Shown here piece after piece: positions 9,601-17,304 of a stretch of 64,000 bases of DNA. The notes below the pieces were generated by a model. That model was not told where the DNA came from. It saw nothing but the letters and a program-made list of their open reading frames with translations, and did no database searches. The translations under genes were made by a program, and so were the position numbers. The stretch is from JAOSJL01 sp963704035 (GTDB lineage: Bacteria; Actinomycetota; Acidimicrobiia; IMCC26256; JAOSJL01): contig CAVPGR010000002.1 of the NCBI GenBank assembly GCA_963704035.1, positions 868,001 to 932,000 on the forward strand, written 5' to 3'. The number at the start of each line of letters is the position of its first letter. Position 1 is the first letter of the stretch.

Positions 9601-10296
9601 GGCGGCCAGGGCGTGACCTGAATTGGAGGACCGGTCGCAGTCGGACTCCACCCATTGGGAGATCTCGGCGGGGGTGAGGTCGCCCGGCACCTCGGGATTG
9701 CCCTCGCCCGAAGCCAGCGAATCTCCGGCAACCGCGATCACCAGGTCCTTCACCTCCATGCGGCGTGTGGTCGCGTTCGCCCGGCCGCTGCTCGCCCAGA
9801 CCTTCAGGCTCAGGTCGTAGGAGCCGAGATCGAGGCGGTCGAAGCTGCCGGTACAGGTGGTGGAGCGAGGGATGGTACCGACGACGTCACCCTTCGGTGA
9901 GGCGAGTGTCCACTCGTACTCCACGATCGACCCTCCGTCGAAGTCGAACGACGAGCAGCCGTCCACGTTCAGCGTCCAGCCCTGCGGCGGGCGGATGTAC
10001 TCCTGCCACTCCTGGCCGAGTGGGTCCGGAGGGTTTCCGTCCGGAACGCCGATCGACGGGCTGAGGTGGAACCGGTCGGGCATCGACCACTTCGGCACCG
10101 GTTGCGGGCCGAGATCGATGCCACCCACGTCGCCGATGTCGCCGGGTCCGATCGGATCTCCTGCGGCCCGCGGGCCGGCCGACACCGGCGGAGCCGCCAG
10201 CGCGGCCGTTGCGAGCACGGCAGCGAGCACCGCAGCGAGCACCGCTGACCATGCACGGGTTCCGAAGCGGATCTTGCTGGCAGCCAAGGCGTACAT
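6685..10296 (-). CDS. Secreted SGNH/GDSL-type hydrolase with PKD domains
   Basis: A 1203-residue exported protein. The start at 10296 has a good ribosome site (GGAGGT five bases upstream) and gives a clean signal peptide (VLAAVLAAVLATAALAAPPV). A longer in-frame start is less likely. The catalytic module has the SGNH blocks: AVAGDSLASGEGNPE (nucleophile Ser near residue 190), ACSGAKTQQL, SVGVNDIGF (block III Asn near 332) and LHPNAQGHDL (catalytic His near 529). A Gly/Pro-rich linker is followed by two or three PKD-like beta domains at roughly residues 780-1070 (DPDGDPADLAYSWTG, VSDDDGGSVS), and a Trp-rich C-terminus. Related proteins act as extracellular esterases or lipases; the substrate cannot be inferred. 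A 125-bp piece of the PKD region is duplicated at 15084-15208. Confidence 0.85.
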   Translation of the reverse strand: MYALAASKIRFGTRAWSAVLAAVLAAVLATAALAAPPVSAGPRAAGDPIGPGDIGDVGGIDLGPQPVPKWSMPDRFHLSPSIGVPDGNPPDPLGQEWQEYIRPPQGWTLNVDGCSSFDFDGGSIVEYEWTLASPKGDVVGTIPRSTTCTGSFDRLDLGSYDLSLKVWASSGRANATTRRMEVKDLVIAVAGDSLASGEGNPEVPGDLTPAEISQWVESDCDRSSNSGHALAARQIEQDDPTTSVTYINVACSGAKTQQLMDARWPGVIGGNRLHPPQMQHLAAALCDDAASRTIRAGGRDVLLDPASWGSINANCTQAESRPIDSLFMSVGVNDIGFREVLLNCADISFGWQTPQDVGAWLDQFFLDGSIGSILDGFTDVGCNEDDDASELVSDGFASIDGTLDRVAAEIDGVGLVSDGVYLVPYPHHVFTDDPEGGCSGALSNISENEILYLNNVNLSLNQRLRSAANSVGWYPAPLFRSDAWIGHGYCDPDPFFVDLSTSVAQYNNVVTTVNEEGREWPITFGILHPNAQGHDLIRQFIMEEYVERSRPVTNRVTVQFDSLRIDDPLTYTNLTSPPADEMVVRVNVARIGLDGEPARWERVDELNVPIIWQQLGTNSWTQVPQTLPPGAIEDADDCPGSVCPAWDGTYDVGLNAAENLVVEVTTSLRSVGDEVECPTGVSPMPGIPGDPGIPGGNPLAAPAAPGDGGGGGGGTCTVNVSRGLIVGDTYTIGDGDGFGAGATYTNTAADPYTGEGGIEITYTIGDTPTMLPPVADAGGVYTVFEGHGGGTLTLDGTGSTDPDGDPADLAYSWTGLAVDPSDSPTPSYPTTDDGGGPVTLTVTDADGLTDSDDTTVEVLNADPTVSLDGSFADEGDTVVLHGSYSDPGSADTHTATVDWADDAEGPGSLALSENGDGTGAFTVERSLGDDGVFEATVAVADDDGGTSTATATVAVGNVAPQVSLGTDAVELPGGSFAVTSRGGSTPLTAEATDPGSDDLTFDWSTGRKETLFNNGVGEDPDPSPGPVFPVTADDAADFAPTDPGIHPVSVVVSDDDGGSVSAEESVLATGDLQFSRSRSWWIGQMRQRPWAMPAEDLRGMVEVTEAASSVFGDGDGEVVLGDLDDVGDRLRAWPFSTRTYLERRLLVAWLNVASGATPLDRSVWTLGGWRTTLEVLTEAEQVWSDPDSSSWDLFWASWPLGWI

Positions 10297-10462
10297 GTCG
10301 ACCTCCGAAGACTCGATGCGACTGCTGCGGATCCCCACATGCGCCGATCGAGGTCTCTTGACGACCCGTCGCATGCGAAGTGTCCCGCTGCGTCTGCGAA
10401 CACGACCACCGTTTGGGAGGGCGGTCAATGGTCGGGGCGTCGGACGCGTGGTCAGCGGCCGG

Positions 10463-13111
10463 TCAACGCGTGGTCACCGAGTACGCCGCAGCTGATCCCC
10501 CGACATGGGCGGGTGACACGTCGAGCCGCGACAGGTCGTGGCGACCCTCGAGTCCGAGCTTGCGGTAGGCCCGGTGGAGGTGACCCTCCACGGTGCGCAC
10601 CGAGACGAACAGAGCCTCCGCGATCTGGCGGTTGGTGCGCCCGGCGAGGACGAGGTCGACGATCTCCACTTCGCGCTCGCTGAGCGGGTTGGGTGAGATC
10701 GCGACGAGCGACCTGGTACCGGGCAGCTGCTCCAGGATCTTCTTGTGCAGCCTTCGGGCGCGCAACGCACCGACGGTGTCGTGCAACTGGTCGTGCACCC
10801 GGTTGGCGAGTGCGGCGAAGCCGGCGGCCATGACCGGTGCGCCTTGCTCAGCGGTCCCCCGGGCGAGCGACTCCAGGCCCTCGGCGTCGGATTCGTCGGC
10901 CAAGGCTGCGGCGGCCGCCCACCAACTGATGACCTCGGCGGACTCGCCCAGGTGTCGCAACGGATCGCGCGCCTCTCCGATCTGTCCGACCAGGAGCAGC
11001 TCTGCCAACACATAGAAATCGAAGAGCTGGCCGGGCCGATGGTCCATTTCTTCGCGAGCAGCCAGCAACGGGGCCAGTCCGTCGCCGCGACCGGTCAGAC
11101 GCTGGAGGCGACTGCGCGCGACAGCCAGCGCAGCGCCGGGGAGCCGCCGAGCCGTCTCGGGAAGCTGTTCCGCCTCAGCGAGAGCGTCGGCGACAGCGGC
11201 TTCATCCACTCCCGTCACTTCGGCGAGGTGCATGGCCCGCAGGCAGAGTGTCACAGGTGCTGCCCGGACATCAGAGCACACCGGCTGCAACCGGAGTGAC
11301 GCCTCGAAGAGCCGCAACGCTTCGTCGAGATGGCCGGTGAACGTGGCGACGAAGCCCCCGACGGCCATCGCCAGCTCTGCCATGTCAGGGTCGTCGCTCG
11401 AGCCGGCCTCCGCCATCCAGCGCTGAGCTTCCGCGTCCGCCTCGACAAGACGTCCGCTCCAGCCCAGCCCCCAGATGCGAGTGAACTTCACCCGCTGAGC
11501 GTCGAGCGGGTCGAGTGCTTCGAGCGGCGCGGACCCGAGCACGTCTAGCGCTGCTGCGCTCCGTGCGGCCCAAATCAGCGCGGTCGCTTCGACCATCTGC
11601 GCTCGCGCCCGGACCTCCTCGGACACTCCCGCTCGGCTCCGGAGTCGACGACAACGCTCCGCAACGCTCTCGGCCTTCGGAGGGTCGAGGAACAGCACGG
11701 CTCGCAACAGCATCTCCTCCACTGCAGGATCCTCCGTCGGTCCGGATTCCACGATGTCCTGCCAGAACTGCTCGGAGGCGAGGGCAGTGTCGAAGTTGTG
11801 CACCGCCATCATCCATCTGAGCTTGATGGAGGCGTGCTCCGAGCTGGGAGCAGCGGCGAGTGCCTCCTGGAACTGCTGGTCACTGTCCGTTGCCCGGTGC
11901 TGCATCGCGAGGGCTTCGGCGCGTGCCACCATCGCGCCGACATCGCCGGTCACCTCTGCGGACGAGGCGGCGAGGCGCTCCAGCAGGTAGGGATCCATGC
12001 TCGACCGCGCCTCGTCGATGGCCCGGTCGAGGAGCCTGGGTGGTGGGGACTCGCCGGCGTCGAGCAGCAGGCCGGCCGCCCGAGCGGGACTGTCGCCCGA
12101 GTCGGCGAGGGCCGAAGCGAGCAGTCGACGCCGTTCGTCCAGCTCCGAGTCCGTCGTCGAGCCCCGGGTGACCTCGGCGAAGATCGGATGAGCGGGCTCC
12201 ACGGATGTCCCGGCGGGGTTCGATCGAATCTCCAGGATGTTCCGCCGCACGAGCATGTCGAGGGCGTCCGGCGACGTGAGCTCGTCGAGGATTCGGCGCG
12301 TGATACCGGGTGCCAACGACACGAGCTCCATCACCGCCTGCTGGTCGGCGTCGAGGTCGCGGAGGCGTCTGCCGACGACCTCCTCGAGGCGCTCCGGTAG
12401 CCGAGCGCCCGGCGCCAGGCGCCATTGTCCGGACCGATCCTGTTCGAGCGTGCCGGCTTCCAGCGCTCCGGTGAGCAACTCGCGGAGGTAGAGGGGGTAG
12501 CCGCGCGTCAGGCTCCAGATCCGCGCCAGGGTGGCGGGCTCGACATCTCCGCCAAGAGATCGGTGGACCAGCTCGTCAGTCACGGCCCGGGCCAGGGGCG
12601 CCAGCTCCAAACGCTCCAGGTGTTCGTCCCGCCACAGTGCATCGATGGCGGCGGGACGCGGTTCGGGAGCCCGCACAGCGGCGAGCACCGGCGCCAACTG
12701 GCTCTGCGCCACCTGGTGGATCACGCCTGCGGACGCCGGGTCCAGCAGGTGCGCGTCGTCGACCACGAGCGCGACACGGCCATGTCGAGTCCGGCGGTAC
12801 AGCTCCGAAAGGATGCGCCGCGTCGGATTCGACGCGGCAGCGTCCTTCGCGATCACCGGAAACAGCGGTGCCAAGGGCAGGCTTCCGGCTGCATCGAACC
12901 CGGCGACCCGGATCACGTCGTACTCGCTGTCGGCGAGCGTGTCGGACAGGGTTGCGAGCAGGCGGCTCTTGCCCACTCCCATCTCGCCGACGATGAACAG
13001 CCCGCCCTGCTCCACGGCGGCCATCGCAGTCGGCAGATCGGACTCGCGACCCACCAGCGGCCACGCACGGCCTACTTCCGCCAGGGGCCTTTCGCTCATG
13101 TGGCGGGCCAC
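10463..13111 (-). CDS. LuxR-family transcriptional regulator with N-terminal ATPase (LAL type)
   Basis: This 882-residue regulator has the layout of large ATP-binding LuxR (LAL/MalT-like) activators. It has Walker A GEMGVGKSRLL near residue 47 and Walker B VALVVDDAHLLD near residue 115. A long alpha-helical repeat middle follows. The C-terminal LuxR helix-turn-helix is at about residues 807-865 (LSEREVEIVDLVLAGRTNRQ, then VRTVEGHLHRAYRKLGLEGR). The start is a GTG at 13111, with an ATG 12 bp inside as an alternative. It lies directly upstream of the secreted PKD hydrolase gene on the same strand (166 bp gap), so that gene and the cyclase/ATPase gene are the natural candidates for its targets. 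The ligand it senses is unknown. Confidence 0.88.
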   Translation of the reverse strand: MARHMSERPLAEVGRAWPLVGRESDLPTAMAAVEQGGLFIVGEMGVGKSRLLATLSDTLADSEYDVIRVAGFDAAGSLPLAPLFPVIAKDAAASNPTRRILSELYRRTRHGRVALVVDDAHLLDPASAGVIHQVAQSQLAPVLAAVRAPEPRPAAIDALWRDEHLERLELAPLARAVTDELVHRSLGGDVEPATLARIWSLTRGYPLYLRELLTGALEAGTLEQDRSGQWRLAPGARLPERLEEVVGRRLRDLDADQQAVMELVSLAPGITRRILDELTSPDALDMLVRRNILEIRSNPAGTSVEPAHPIFAEVTRGSTTDSELDERRRLLASALADSGDSPARAAGLLLDAGESPPPRLLDRAIDEARSSMDPYLLERLAASSAEVTGDVGAMVARAEALAMQHRATDSDQQFQEALAAAPSSEHASIKLRWMMAVHNFDTALASEQFWQDIVESGPTEDPAVEEMLLRAVLFLDPPKAESVAERCRRLRSRAGVSEEVRARAQMVEATALIWAARSAAALDVLGSAPLEALDPLDAQRVKFTRIWGLGWSGRLVEADAEAQRWMAEAGSSDDPDMAELAMAVGGFVATFTGHLDEALRLFEASLRLQPVCSDVRAAPVTLCLRAMHLAEVTGVDEAAVADALAEAEQLPETARRLPGAALAVARSRLQRLTGRGDGLAPLLAAREEMDHRPGQLFDFYVLAELLLVGQIGEARDPLRHLGESAEVISWWAAAAALADESDAEGLESLARGTAEQGAPVMAAGFAALANRVHDQLHDTVGALRARRLHKKILEQLPGTRSLVAISPNPLSEREVEIVDLVLAGRTNRQIAEALFVSVRTVEGHLHRAYRKLGLEGRHDLSRLDVSPAHVGGSAAAYSVTTR

Positions 13112-13298
13112 CGAGGGTACCGGGCAACGGCAAGTTCCGAGTGAGGCGCAGGGCCGGCTTCCGAGCGAAGGGTCGTCGACATGGGCCTATCCGTTCCTCG
13201 ACACCGAGAACGCATCATGCCATCACGCAGCACACGATCGCGCCCGATGGTCCTGCCCAAGGCCTGTCAGCGCCACCCGCCCGGACCAAGGCTCGGTG

Positions 13299-13325
13299 TA
13301 TCAGTCTGCTACGCTTGTAGTGATA
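13299..13325. promoter_or_regulatory. Candidate operator of the toxin-antitoxin operon
   Basis: Two symmetric elements lie 28-54 bp before the antitoxin start. One is the hairpin-like palindrome CTAC-gctt-GTAG (13309-13320). It is flanked by outer arms TATCA (13299-13303) and TGATA (13321-13325). Type II antitoxins normally repress their own promoter through such palindromes, so this is the obvious operator candidate. The two symmetries are not exactly concentric, and I see no strong -35/-10 pair, so this is inference. Confidence 0.45.
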
Positions 13326-13352
13326 TGAGACGCGACGTGCTGGAGGTTGAGC

Positions 13353-13728
13353 ATGGCCGCTGACAGGCCCACGCGTGTGGCCGTTGACCTGCTCGAGTCT
13401 GCCGCGGTGGAGGGCGCGGCGTCAGAGCCGCTCGGCCAAGCAGCAGCTCGACCACTGGGCCCGGGTCGGCCGGGCCGTGTCGATGCACCACACGGTGGCG
13501 CGCCGCCGCATCGAGGAGGCCCTCGCCGGGACGACCGCGATGTCGGACCTGTCCGACGACGAACGGGCCGTCATGAACTCCGAGCTCGACGCCTCGATCC
13601 AGGCACACGCCCGCGCGACCTCCTACGGCGAACTCGTCGGAGCCGAAGGGATCGCGACCGTGGCTCTCGACGACGACGGCAACCTCGTTGAGTACGAGCC
13701 AGACGGTTCCGCCACGACGATCGGGTGA
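13353..13728 (+). CDS. Antitoxin of a type II TA pair (ParD-like), with an apparent +1 frameshift
   Basis: The ATG at 13353 has a good ribosome site (GGAGG, 7-8 bases upstream) and opens MAADRPTRVAVDLLESAAVE. The frame then breaks. The next frame continues RQSRSAKQQLDHWARVGRAV and ends GNLVEYEPDGSATTIG at 13728. Removing one G from GGCGCGGCG near 13416-13422 rebuilds a protein of about 124 residues. It has the N-terminal DNA-binding segment and the acidic C-terminal segment (VALDDDGNLVEYEPDG) seen in antitoxins found next to zeta-like kinases in actinobacteria (from memory). The stop overlaps the toxin start by 4 bp (GTGA), so translation is coupled. If the frameshift is real, the antitoxin is dead and the toxin must also be harmless or silent. 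Confidence 0.72.
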
Positions 13729-14309
13729 GCAGGCTCGATCTCGTCGTCGGCCCCAACGGAGCCGGCAAGTCGACCTTCGCGCGCTTCACGCTCGCGCCCC
13801 GGTTACCCGGCGTCACGTTCGTGAACGCCGACGTCATCGCCACGCAACGGTGGCCGCACGACCCGTCCGGGCACGCCTACGAGGCCGCGTGGGTCGCGGC
13901 ACGGACCCGCTCCCGGCTCATCGAGCTCGACCGGCCGCTCATCGCCGAGACCGTATGCTCACACCCGTCGAAGCTCGACCTGGTGGAACGCGCACGCCGG
14001 GCCGGCTACTACGTGGCGTTACACGCCCTCATGGTTCCCGAGGACCTGGCCGTGGCACGTGTCGCTGCCCGCGTCGCCGCCGGTGGCCACGACGTGCCGG
14101 TCGACAAGATCCGCTCCCGGTACAAGCGGCTGTGGGCCGTCGTCGCCGACGCTGTCGAACTGGTCGACACGGCAACGTTCTGGGACAACTCCCGCCACGA
14201 CGGTCCACACGCGGTGGCGCTGTTCTCCGACGGGATGCCCGTCGGCGCCACGGCCTGGCCCGCCTGGTCGTCCGCAGTTCTGACGAGACGGTGGCCGCCG
14301 CGGCGCTGA
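13725..14309 (+). CDS. Zeta-toxin-like P-loop kinase
   Basis: A 194-residue protein with the zeta-toxin/UDP-N-acetylglucosamine-kinase style P-loop VGPNGAGKSTFAR at residues 8-20. It also has the following NADVIA segment (residues 34-39, with the expected catalytic-type Asp) and a basic RSRYKRL segment near residue 126. Family members phosphorylate UDP-GlcNAc or related substrates and poison cell-wall synthesis when free of antitoxin. Close chromosomal relatives next to ParD-like proteins are usually annotated only as AAA or zeta toxin family, so the substrate is inference. The GTG start lies within the antitoxin stop. The gene sits in a scar region with transposon fragments, as expected for a horizontally moving TA cassette. 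Confidence 0.78.
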   Translation: MSRLDLVVGPNGAGKSTFARFTLAPRLPGVTFVNADVIATQRWPHDPSGHAYEAAWVAARTRSRLIELDRPLIAETVCSHPSKLDLVERARRAGYYVALHALMVPEDLAVARVAARVAAGGHDVPVDKIRSRYKRLWAVVADAVELVDTATFWDNSRHDGPHAVALFSDGMPVGATAWPAWSSAVLTRRWPPRR

Positions 14310-14363
14310 CGCTCCGACCTCGTCGGTTGTGCCGGCCGCCGCTCAGTTCGTAGCGTTCCCGGC

Positions 14364-14992
14364 GTGGTGAGGACGAGCGGAGACCGAAGCGGCGGGAACG
14401 AGTCTCGAGCCGGCGGTGATGGGGCCGACCGGCCCGCTCCTCCTTCAGAGTTGCTGTCGTTCGCAGCGGATCTGCGTGAAGGCTGGCGCAGTGAGCAGGA
14501 GAGCTTCACGGCCGAGGCGGAGGTGGCGTGGCGCCACCGTCAGAGCCTGAACGACGTTCTGGCCGCGCACCGCCATCGCGGCGACATCCTGGCGGTACAG
14601 GTGTTGGGACGCACCTTCACCGGCGCCGTCGTGGTCGTGGGCGACGACCTCCTGGCCCTTCATACCACCGACGGGCGCCGTCGACATCCGAACGGCGTCT
14701 CGGTCAGACGAAGCGCTCGTGACCCGCACACCTCTGGTGATTCGGCTCGTGCAGCGGGGAACGCGCTGGCGACGGTCGCGCCTCTGCGGATGGCGACGAG
14801 GGATTCCGTGCCCGGCTCCTCGAACTCGAAGTCGGTCGCGGCCCGGTTGCCGTCGGCGCTGTGGGCCTGGCTGAAGAGCCCGTGGGACCTGTCGCGTTGG
14901 GCGCCGATCACCTGCGCGTGGGAGGAGACGGCGAGGTCCTCCTTTCGCTCGCCGCCGTGGCGTACGTGCGGGTGGTGGATCAGGTTTTCTGA
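14364..14992 (+). pseudogene. Frameshifted gene of unknown function (broken or mis-sequenced)
   Basis: The first part reads LLSFAADLREGWRSEQESFT.. WRHRQSLNDVLAAHRHRGD.. GRTFTGAVVVVGDDLLALHT in the frame starting at 14364. The coding signal then moves to another frame (VDIRTAS.. TPLVIRLVQRG), and finally to GDEGFRARLLELE.. GADHLRVGGDGEVLLSLAAV ending AYVRVVDQVF at 14992. Joining these needs about three single-base corrections, at roughly 14683 (GGGCGCC), 14755 (GCGGGG) and 14789 (CTGCGG). The rebuilt protein of about 205 residues has a helical N-terminal half and two small beta-rich modules. I recall unnamed actinobacterial proteins of this kind but not a function. Given three breaks in 630 bp, I call it broken, though error is possible. 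Confidence 0.55.
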
Positions 14993-15083
14993 ACCTTGGT
15001 GGCCGACGGCGCGCGGTTGACCCCTTCCTGGTCAGTCAGCCACTCGAGCAGCTCGTCGCGTAGGAAGCGCATCTGCCACCGCT
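14980..15083 (-). pseudogene. C-terminal fragment of a helix-turn-helix (excisionase-like) protein
   Basis: On the minus strand, the piece QRWQMRFLRDELLEWLTDQE followed by GVNRAPSATKVQKT and a stop at 14980 resembles the C-terminal end of a MerR/excisionase-type DNA-binding domain (R-x-x-R-F-x-R-x-E-L-x-E-W-L). It has no start of its own. Upstream it is joined abruptly to the displaced PKD segment. Its 3' end overlaps the end of the frameshifted plus-strand gene by 13 bp. It is short and identified by motif only, so the family is tentative. Confidence 0.4.
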
Positions 15084-15208
15084 GACCGTGGCCTCGAAGA
15101 CGCCGTCGTCGCCGAGACTGCGCTCCACGGTGAAAGCGCCGGTGCCGTCTCCGTTCTCCGACAGTGCGAGGGACACTGGTCCCTCGGCGTCGTCGGCCCA
15201 GTCCACCG
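15084..15208. repeat. Displaced 125-bp copy of PKD-hydrolase coding sequence (source 7486-7610)
   Basis: By direct alignment these 125 bp match 7486-7610 in the same orientation with only three mismatches (15090 G for A, and two changes in the gggacactgg segment near 15174-15176). The original encodes part of a PKD domain (VDWADDAEGPGSLALSENGD and following residues, including VERSLGDDGVFEATV). Here the piece sits alone, without start or stop, between an IS630 transposase fragment and a helix-turn-helix fragment. It has the look of templated filler DNA at a deletion or repair junction, or of a mis-joined assembly. Confidence 0.9.
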
Positions 15209-15366
15209 ACCACCCCCTCAGCCACCAAGAACTCGGCCAGTTTCGACAACGACCACGTCGAAAACGGCAGATCATGATCCGTTGGGCGAGCCACCGCGAT
15301 CTTCTTGATCTCGCGACGCTGCGGCAACGTGAACGTCGGAGGACTCCCACCCGCACACCAGCTCAA
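15209..15366 (-). pseudogene. IS630-type transposase N-terminal fragment
   Basis: The minus-strand peptide PPTFTLPQRREIKKIAVARP followed by TDHDLPFSTWSLSKLAEFLV and AEGVV is the N-terminal helix-turn-helix part of IS630-family transposases (the -LPFSxWSLxKLxxYL- pattern). The frame leaves the family pattern exactly where the displaced PKD segment begins at 15208, so the DDE catalytic domain is missing. It is an inactive relic. No terminal inverted repeat was identified. Confidence 0.6.
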
Positions 15367-15405
15367 GTGGTGGACGCGACGCCCGAAACGTTGCCGGTCA
15401 CGGCA

Positions 15406-16005
15406 CTAGTCGTCGTCGGCGGCGGCGAGTGCCGCACGAACGACGTCTGGTATCCCCGGAACCGTCGCTGTGCCGGTTTGCTGGTGCAGGCGGGCCCACG
15501 CCGCGGCCTCCGGGGGTCCGCCCGCCACGAGGATCAGCTCCGCTCCCCGGTCGGGATGGTCGATGTAGAGCCCGATTCGGCCCCTCACTCCGGGCCGGCC
15601 TGTCCAGGCAGCCACCGTCTGCCTCCCCCACACCCAGGCGAGGAGGGTGGCCATGACCCGTCCGGGTACGCCGAGACCCGATTCGGCCTTCCCCACGTCG
15701 TGGAGAAGAGCCGCCACCATCCACCGGCGATCCCCTCGTTGGGCTGTGCCGAGCAGCGATTGGTCGACACGTCGCGCCACGTCGAGCGCGTGGCGGCGGT
15801 CGTGGAGAGGCATGGCGTCGAAGAGTGCGATCTCGGGGGGAGTCAGCGTCGCCCGGACCCAGCCCGTCTCGTTCTGATCCAGCGGCGTCGGTGAGAGGGA
15901 CGCGAAGAAGCGACGGGCCAGGTGCAGGAAGTGAGAAGTGTGCGGCACCGCGGCACCGCTCGGGGAACCGTCCGACGTGGAGTTCAGGAATCCGAGGAAG
16001 CGCAC
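15406..16005 (-). CDS. HD-domain phosphohydrolase-like protein
   Basis: This is a 199-residue protein with an HD metal-dependent phosphohydrolase core. It has H-D motifs in DRRHALDVARRV (near residue 70-80) and MVAALLHDVGKAESGLG (near residue 95-112, the defining HD pair), and a later IGLYIDHPDRGAELI. HD proteins of this size hydrolyse nucleotides or phosphate esters, and the substrate here is unknown. The start at 16005 overlaps the end of the upstream TraR/DksA-like gene by 22 bp, so it is translated as the last gene of the pyrG-NUDIX-xerD-traR-like run. The C-terminus is AALAAADDD. The transposon-scar region begins immediately after its stop. Confidence 0.75.
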   Translation of the reverse strand: MRFLGFLNSTSDGSPSGAAVPHTSHFLHLARRFFASLSPTPLDQNETGWVRATLTPPEIALFDAMPLHDRRHALDVARRVDQSLLGTAQRGDRRWMVAALLHDVGKAESGLGVPGRVMATLLAWVWGRQTVAAWTGRPGVRGRIGLYIDHPDRGAELILVAGGPPEAAAWARLHQQTGTATVPGIPDVVRAALAAADDD

Positions 16006-16322
16006 GCAATACAGAGGCGCGCGGCCGGCATCGCCTCGAGACGAGCATCGGGAATCGGGCCGTCACAACCTTCGCAGCGACCGTAGTGACCGTCGTCGAG
16101 CTTGGCGAGCGCGTCGTCGACGTCTGTGAGCTGTTCGGTGAGCGTTCCGGCGAGTGCCTCGGCCTCGCCTCTCTCGGCTGTGACCTGACCCGTGTCCGCG
16201 AAACCCTCGTCGTAGTCGAGCTTGCCCTCGGGTCCGTAGCCGAGCTGGGTGAGTTGTTCGACGAGATGGCGTCGCTCGTCGGCCAGCTTGTCGCGTCGGG
16301 GCGCGTGTGCCACGTCGTTCAT
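15984..16322 (-). CDS. TraR/DksA-type C4 zinc-finger protein
   Basis: A 112-residue protein with the DksA/TraR C-terminal zinc finger (RCEGCDGPIPDARLEAMPAA then RLCIACA), two CxxC pairs that bind zinc, preceded by a helical segment (EQLTDVDDALAKLDDGHYG). DksA-like proteins bind the RNA polymerase secondary channel and tune initiation. Actinobacterial versions of this length are often uncharacterised. I chose the ATG at 16322 (MNDVAHAPRRD). The longer frame to 16499 overlaps xerD and has no family match. The gap to the xerD stop is only 4 bp, so the two are in one transcript. Confidence 0.85.
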   Translation of the reverse strand: MNDVAHAPRRDKLADERRHLVEQLTQLGYGPEGKLDYDEGFADTGQVTAERGEAEALAGTLTEQLTDVDDALAKLDDGHYGRCEGCDGPIPDARLEAMPAARLCIACASSDS

Positions 16323-16326
16323 GCCC

Positions 16327-17304
16327 TCATCGTACCGCTCGAGGGTGTGCTGCCTCGTAGACAGAGCGGAGGCGGTCGGGAGAGACCTTCGTGTACACCT
16401 GGGTGGTCGAAATGCTGGCGTGGCCGAGAAGCTCCTGGACCACTCGGATGTCGGCACCATGATCGAGCATGTGCGTAGCGCACGAGTGGCGCAGGACATG
16501 GGGTGACAGCCGGTCGGACAGGCCCGCGCGCCGCCCGGCGAGCCCGACGATCTTCCAGCAGCCCTGGCGCGTGAGCCGTCCCCCGCGGGCGTTGAGGAAC
16601 ACAGCGGAACCCCCCGAACCCCGACCGCTGCCGACGAGTTCCACTCGGCCTGACGTGAGGTATGCCTGTAGCACCCGCCGTGCAGTGCGTCCGACGGGAA
16701 CCACCCGTTCCTTGTCGCCCTTTCCGATCACCCGAATCGTGCCCGACTCCAGGTCGATGTCGTCGCGATCCAGGCCGACGAGCTCACTGATCCGGATGCC
16801 GGTGGCGTAGAGCGTTTCCAGGATCGCGCGGTCACGGTCTGCTCGGGCGTCGTCGCCGACCACGGTCTCGAGCAAGGCCTCGACCTCTGGTTCGGTCAGT
16901 GCCTTGGGAATCCCGGGAGGGACACGGGGTCCCCCGACCTCCTCGCTCGGGTCGGTCGCCAACAGCCCCTCGGAGGCACAGAACCCGTGGAACGACCGCA
17001 CCGCCACGAGGGCGCGCGCGATGGAGGAAGCGGCAAAACGTGCCGTGCCGTCATCGTCGGTGGCGCTGCGCAAGTCCTCCACATACTCGAGAACCTCCTG
17101 TTCACCAATCGACGAAGGATCGCTGACGCCGCGCTTGCGAAGGAAACTGCTGTAGCGCACGAGGTCACGCCTGTACGCGTTCAGCGAGTTGTCGGCGAGT
17201 CCTCGTTCGACCCGCAACCAGTTCTCGTGCTCCACGAGCAGTTGCTCGAGTGCATCAGGCGCACCGGACGCGTCGGTTGTGGTGTCAGGTGGGGAGGCCG
17301 GCAT
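16327..17304 (-). CDS. xerD: Tyrosine recombinase XerD
   Basis: XerD works with XerC at dif to resolve chromosome dimers. The protein of about 325 residues has the N-terminal core-binding (SAM-like) domain (LRVERGLADNSLNAYRRDLV) and a catalytic domain. The active-site residues are present: Arg in TGIRISELVGLD (about residue 170), Lys in GKGDKERVVP, HxxR in HVLRHSCATHML, His in LLGHASIS and the nucleophile Tyr in TTQVYTKVSP (about residue 303). The start at 17304 (MPASPPDTTT) overlaps the NUDIX stop by 20 bp; the longer frame to 17358 is less likely. The position after pyrG and NUDIX matches the M. tuberculosis order. Confidence 0.93.
   Translation of the reverse strand: MPASPPDTTTDASGAPDALEQLLVEHENWLRVERGLADNSLNAYRRDLVRYSSFLRKRGVSDPSSIGEQEVLEYVEDLRSATDDDGTARFAASSIARALVAVRSFHGFCASEGLLATDPSEEVGGPRVPPGIPKALTEPEVEALLETVVGDDARADRDRAILETLYATGIRISELVGLDRDDIDLESGTIRVIGKGDKERVVPVGRTARRVLQAYLTSGRVELVGSGRGSGGSAVFLNARGGRLTRQGCWKIVGLAGRRAGLSDRLSPHVLRHSCATHMLDHGADIRVVQELLGHASISTTQVYTKVSPDRLRSVYEAAHPRAVR

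Noticed and set aside
13181..13363. Small ORF upstream of the antitoxin
   Set aside because: No ribosome site, no family pattern, and it overlaps the operator and the true antitoxin start.
2841..15440. Shared 26-bp string (gtcgtcgtcggcggcggcga..) at 2842 and 15411
   Set aside because: It is low-complexity GC-rich sequence encoding AlaAlaAspAsp codons at the HD gene end; chance is enough.
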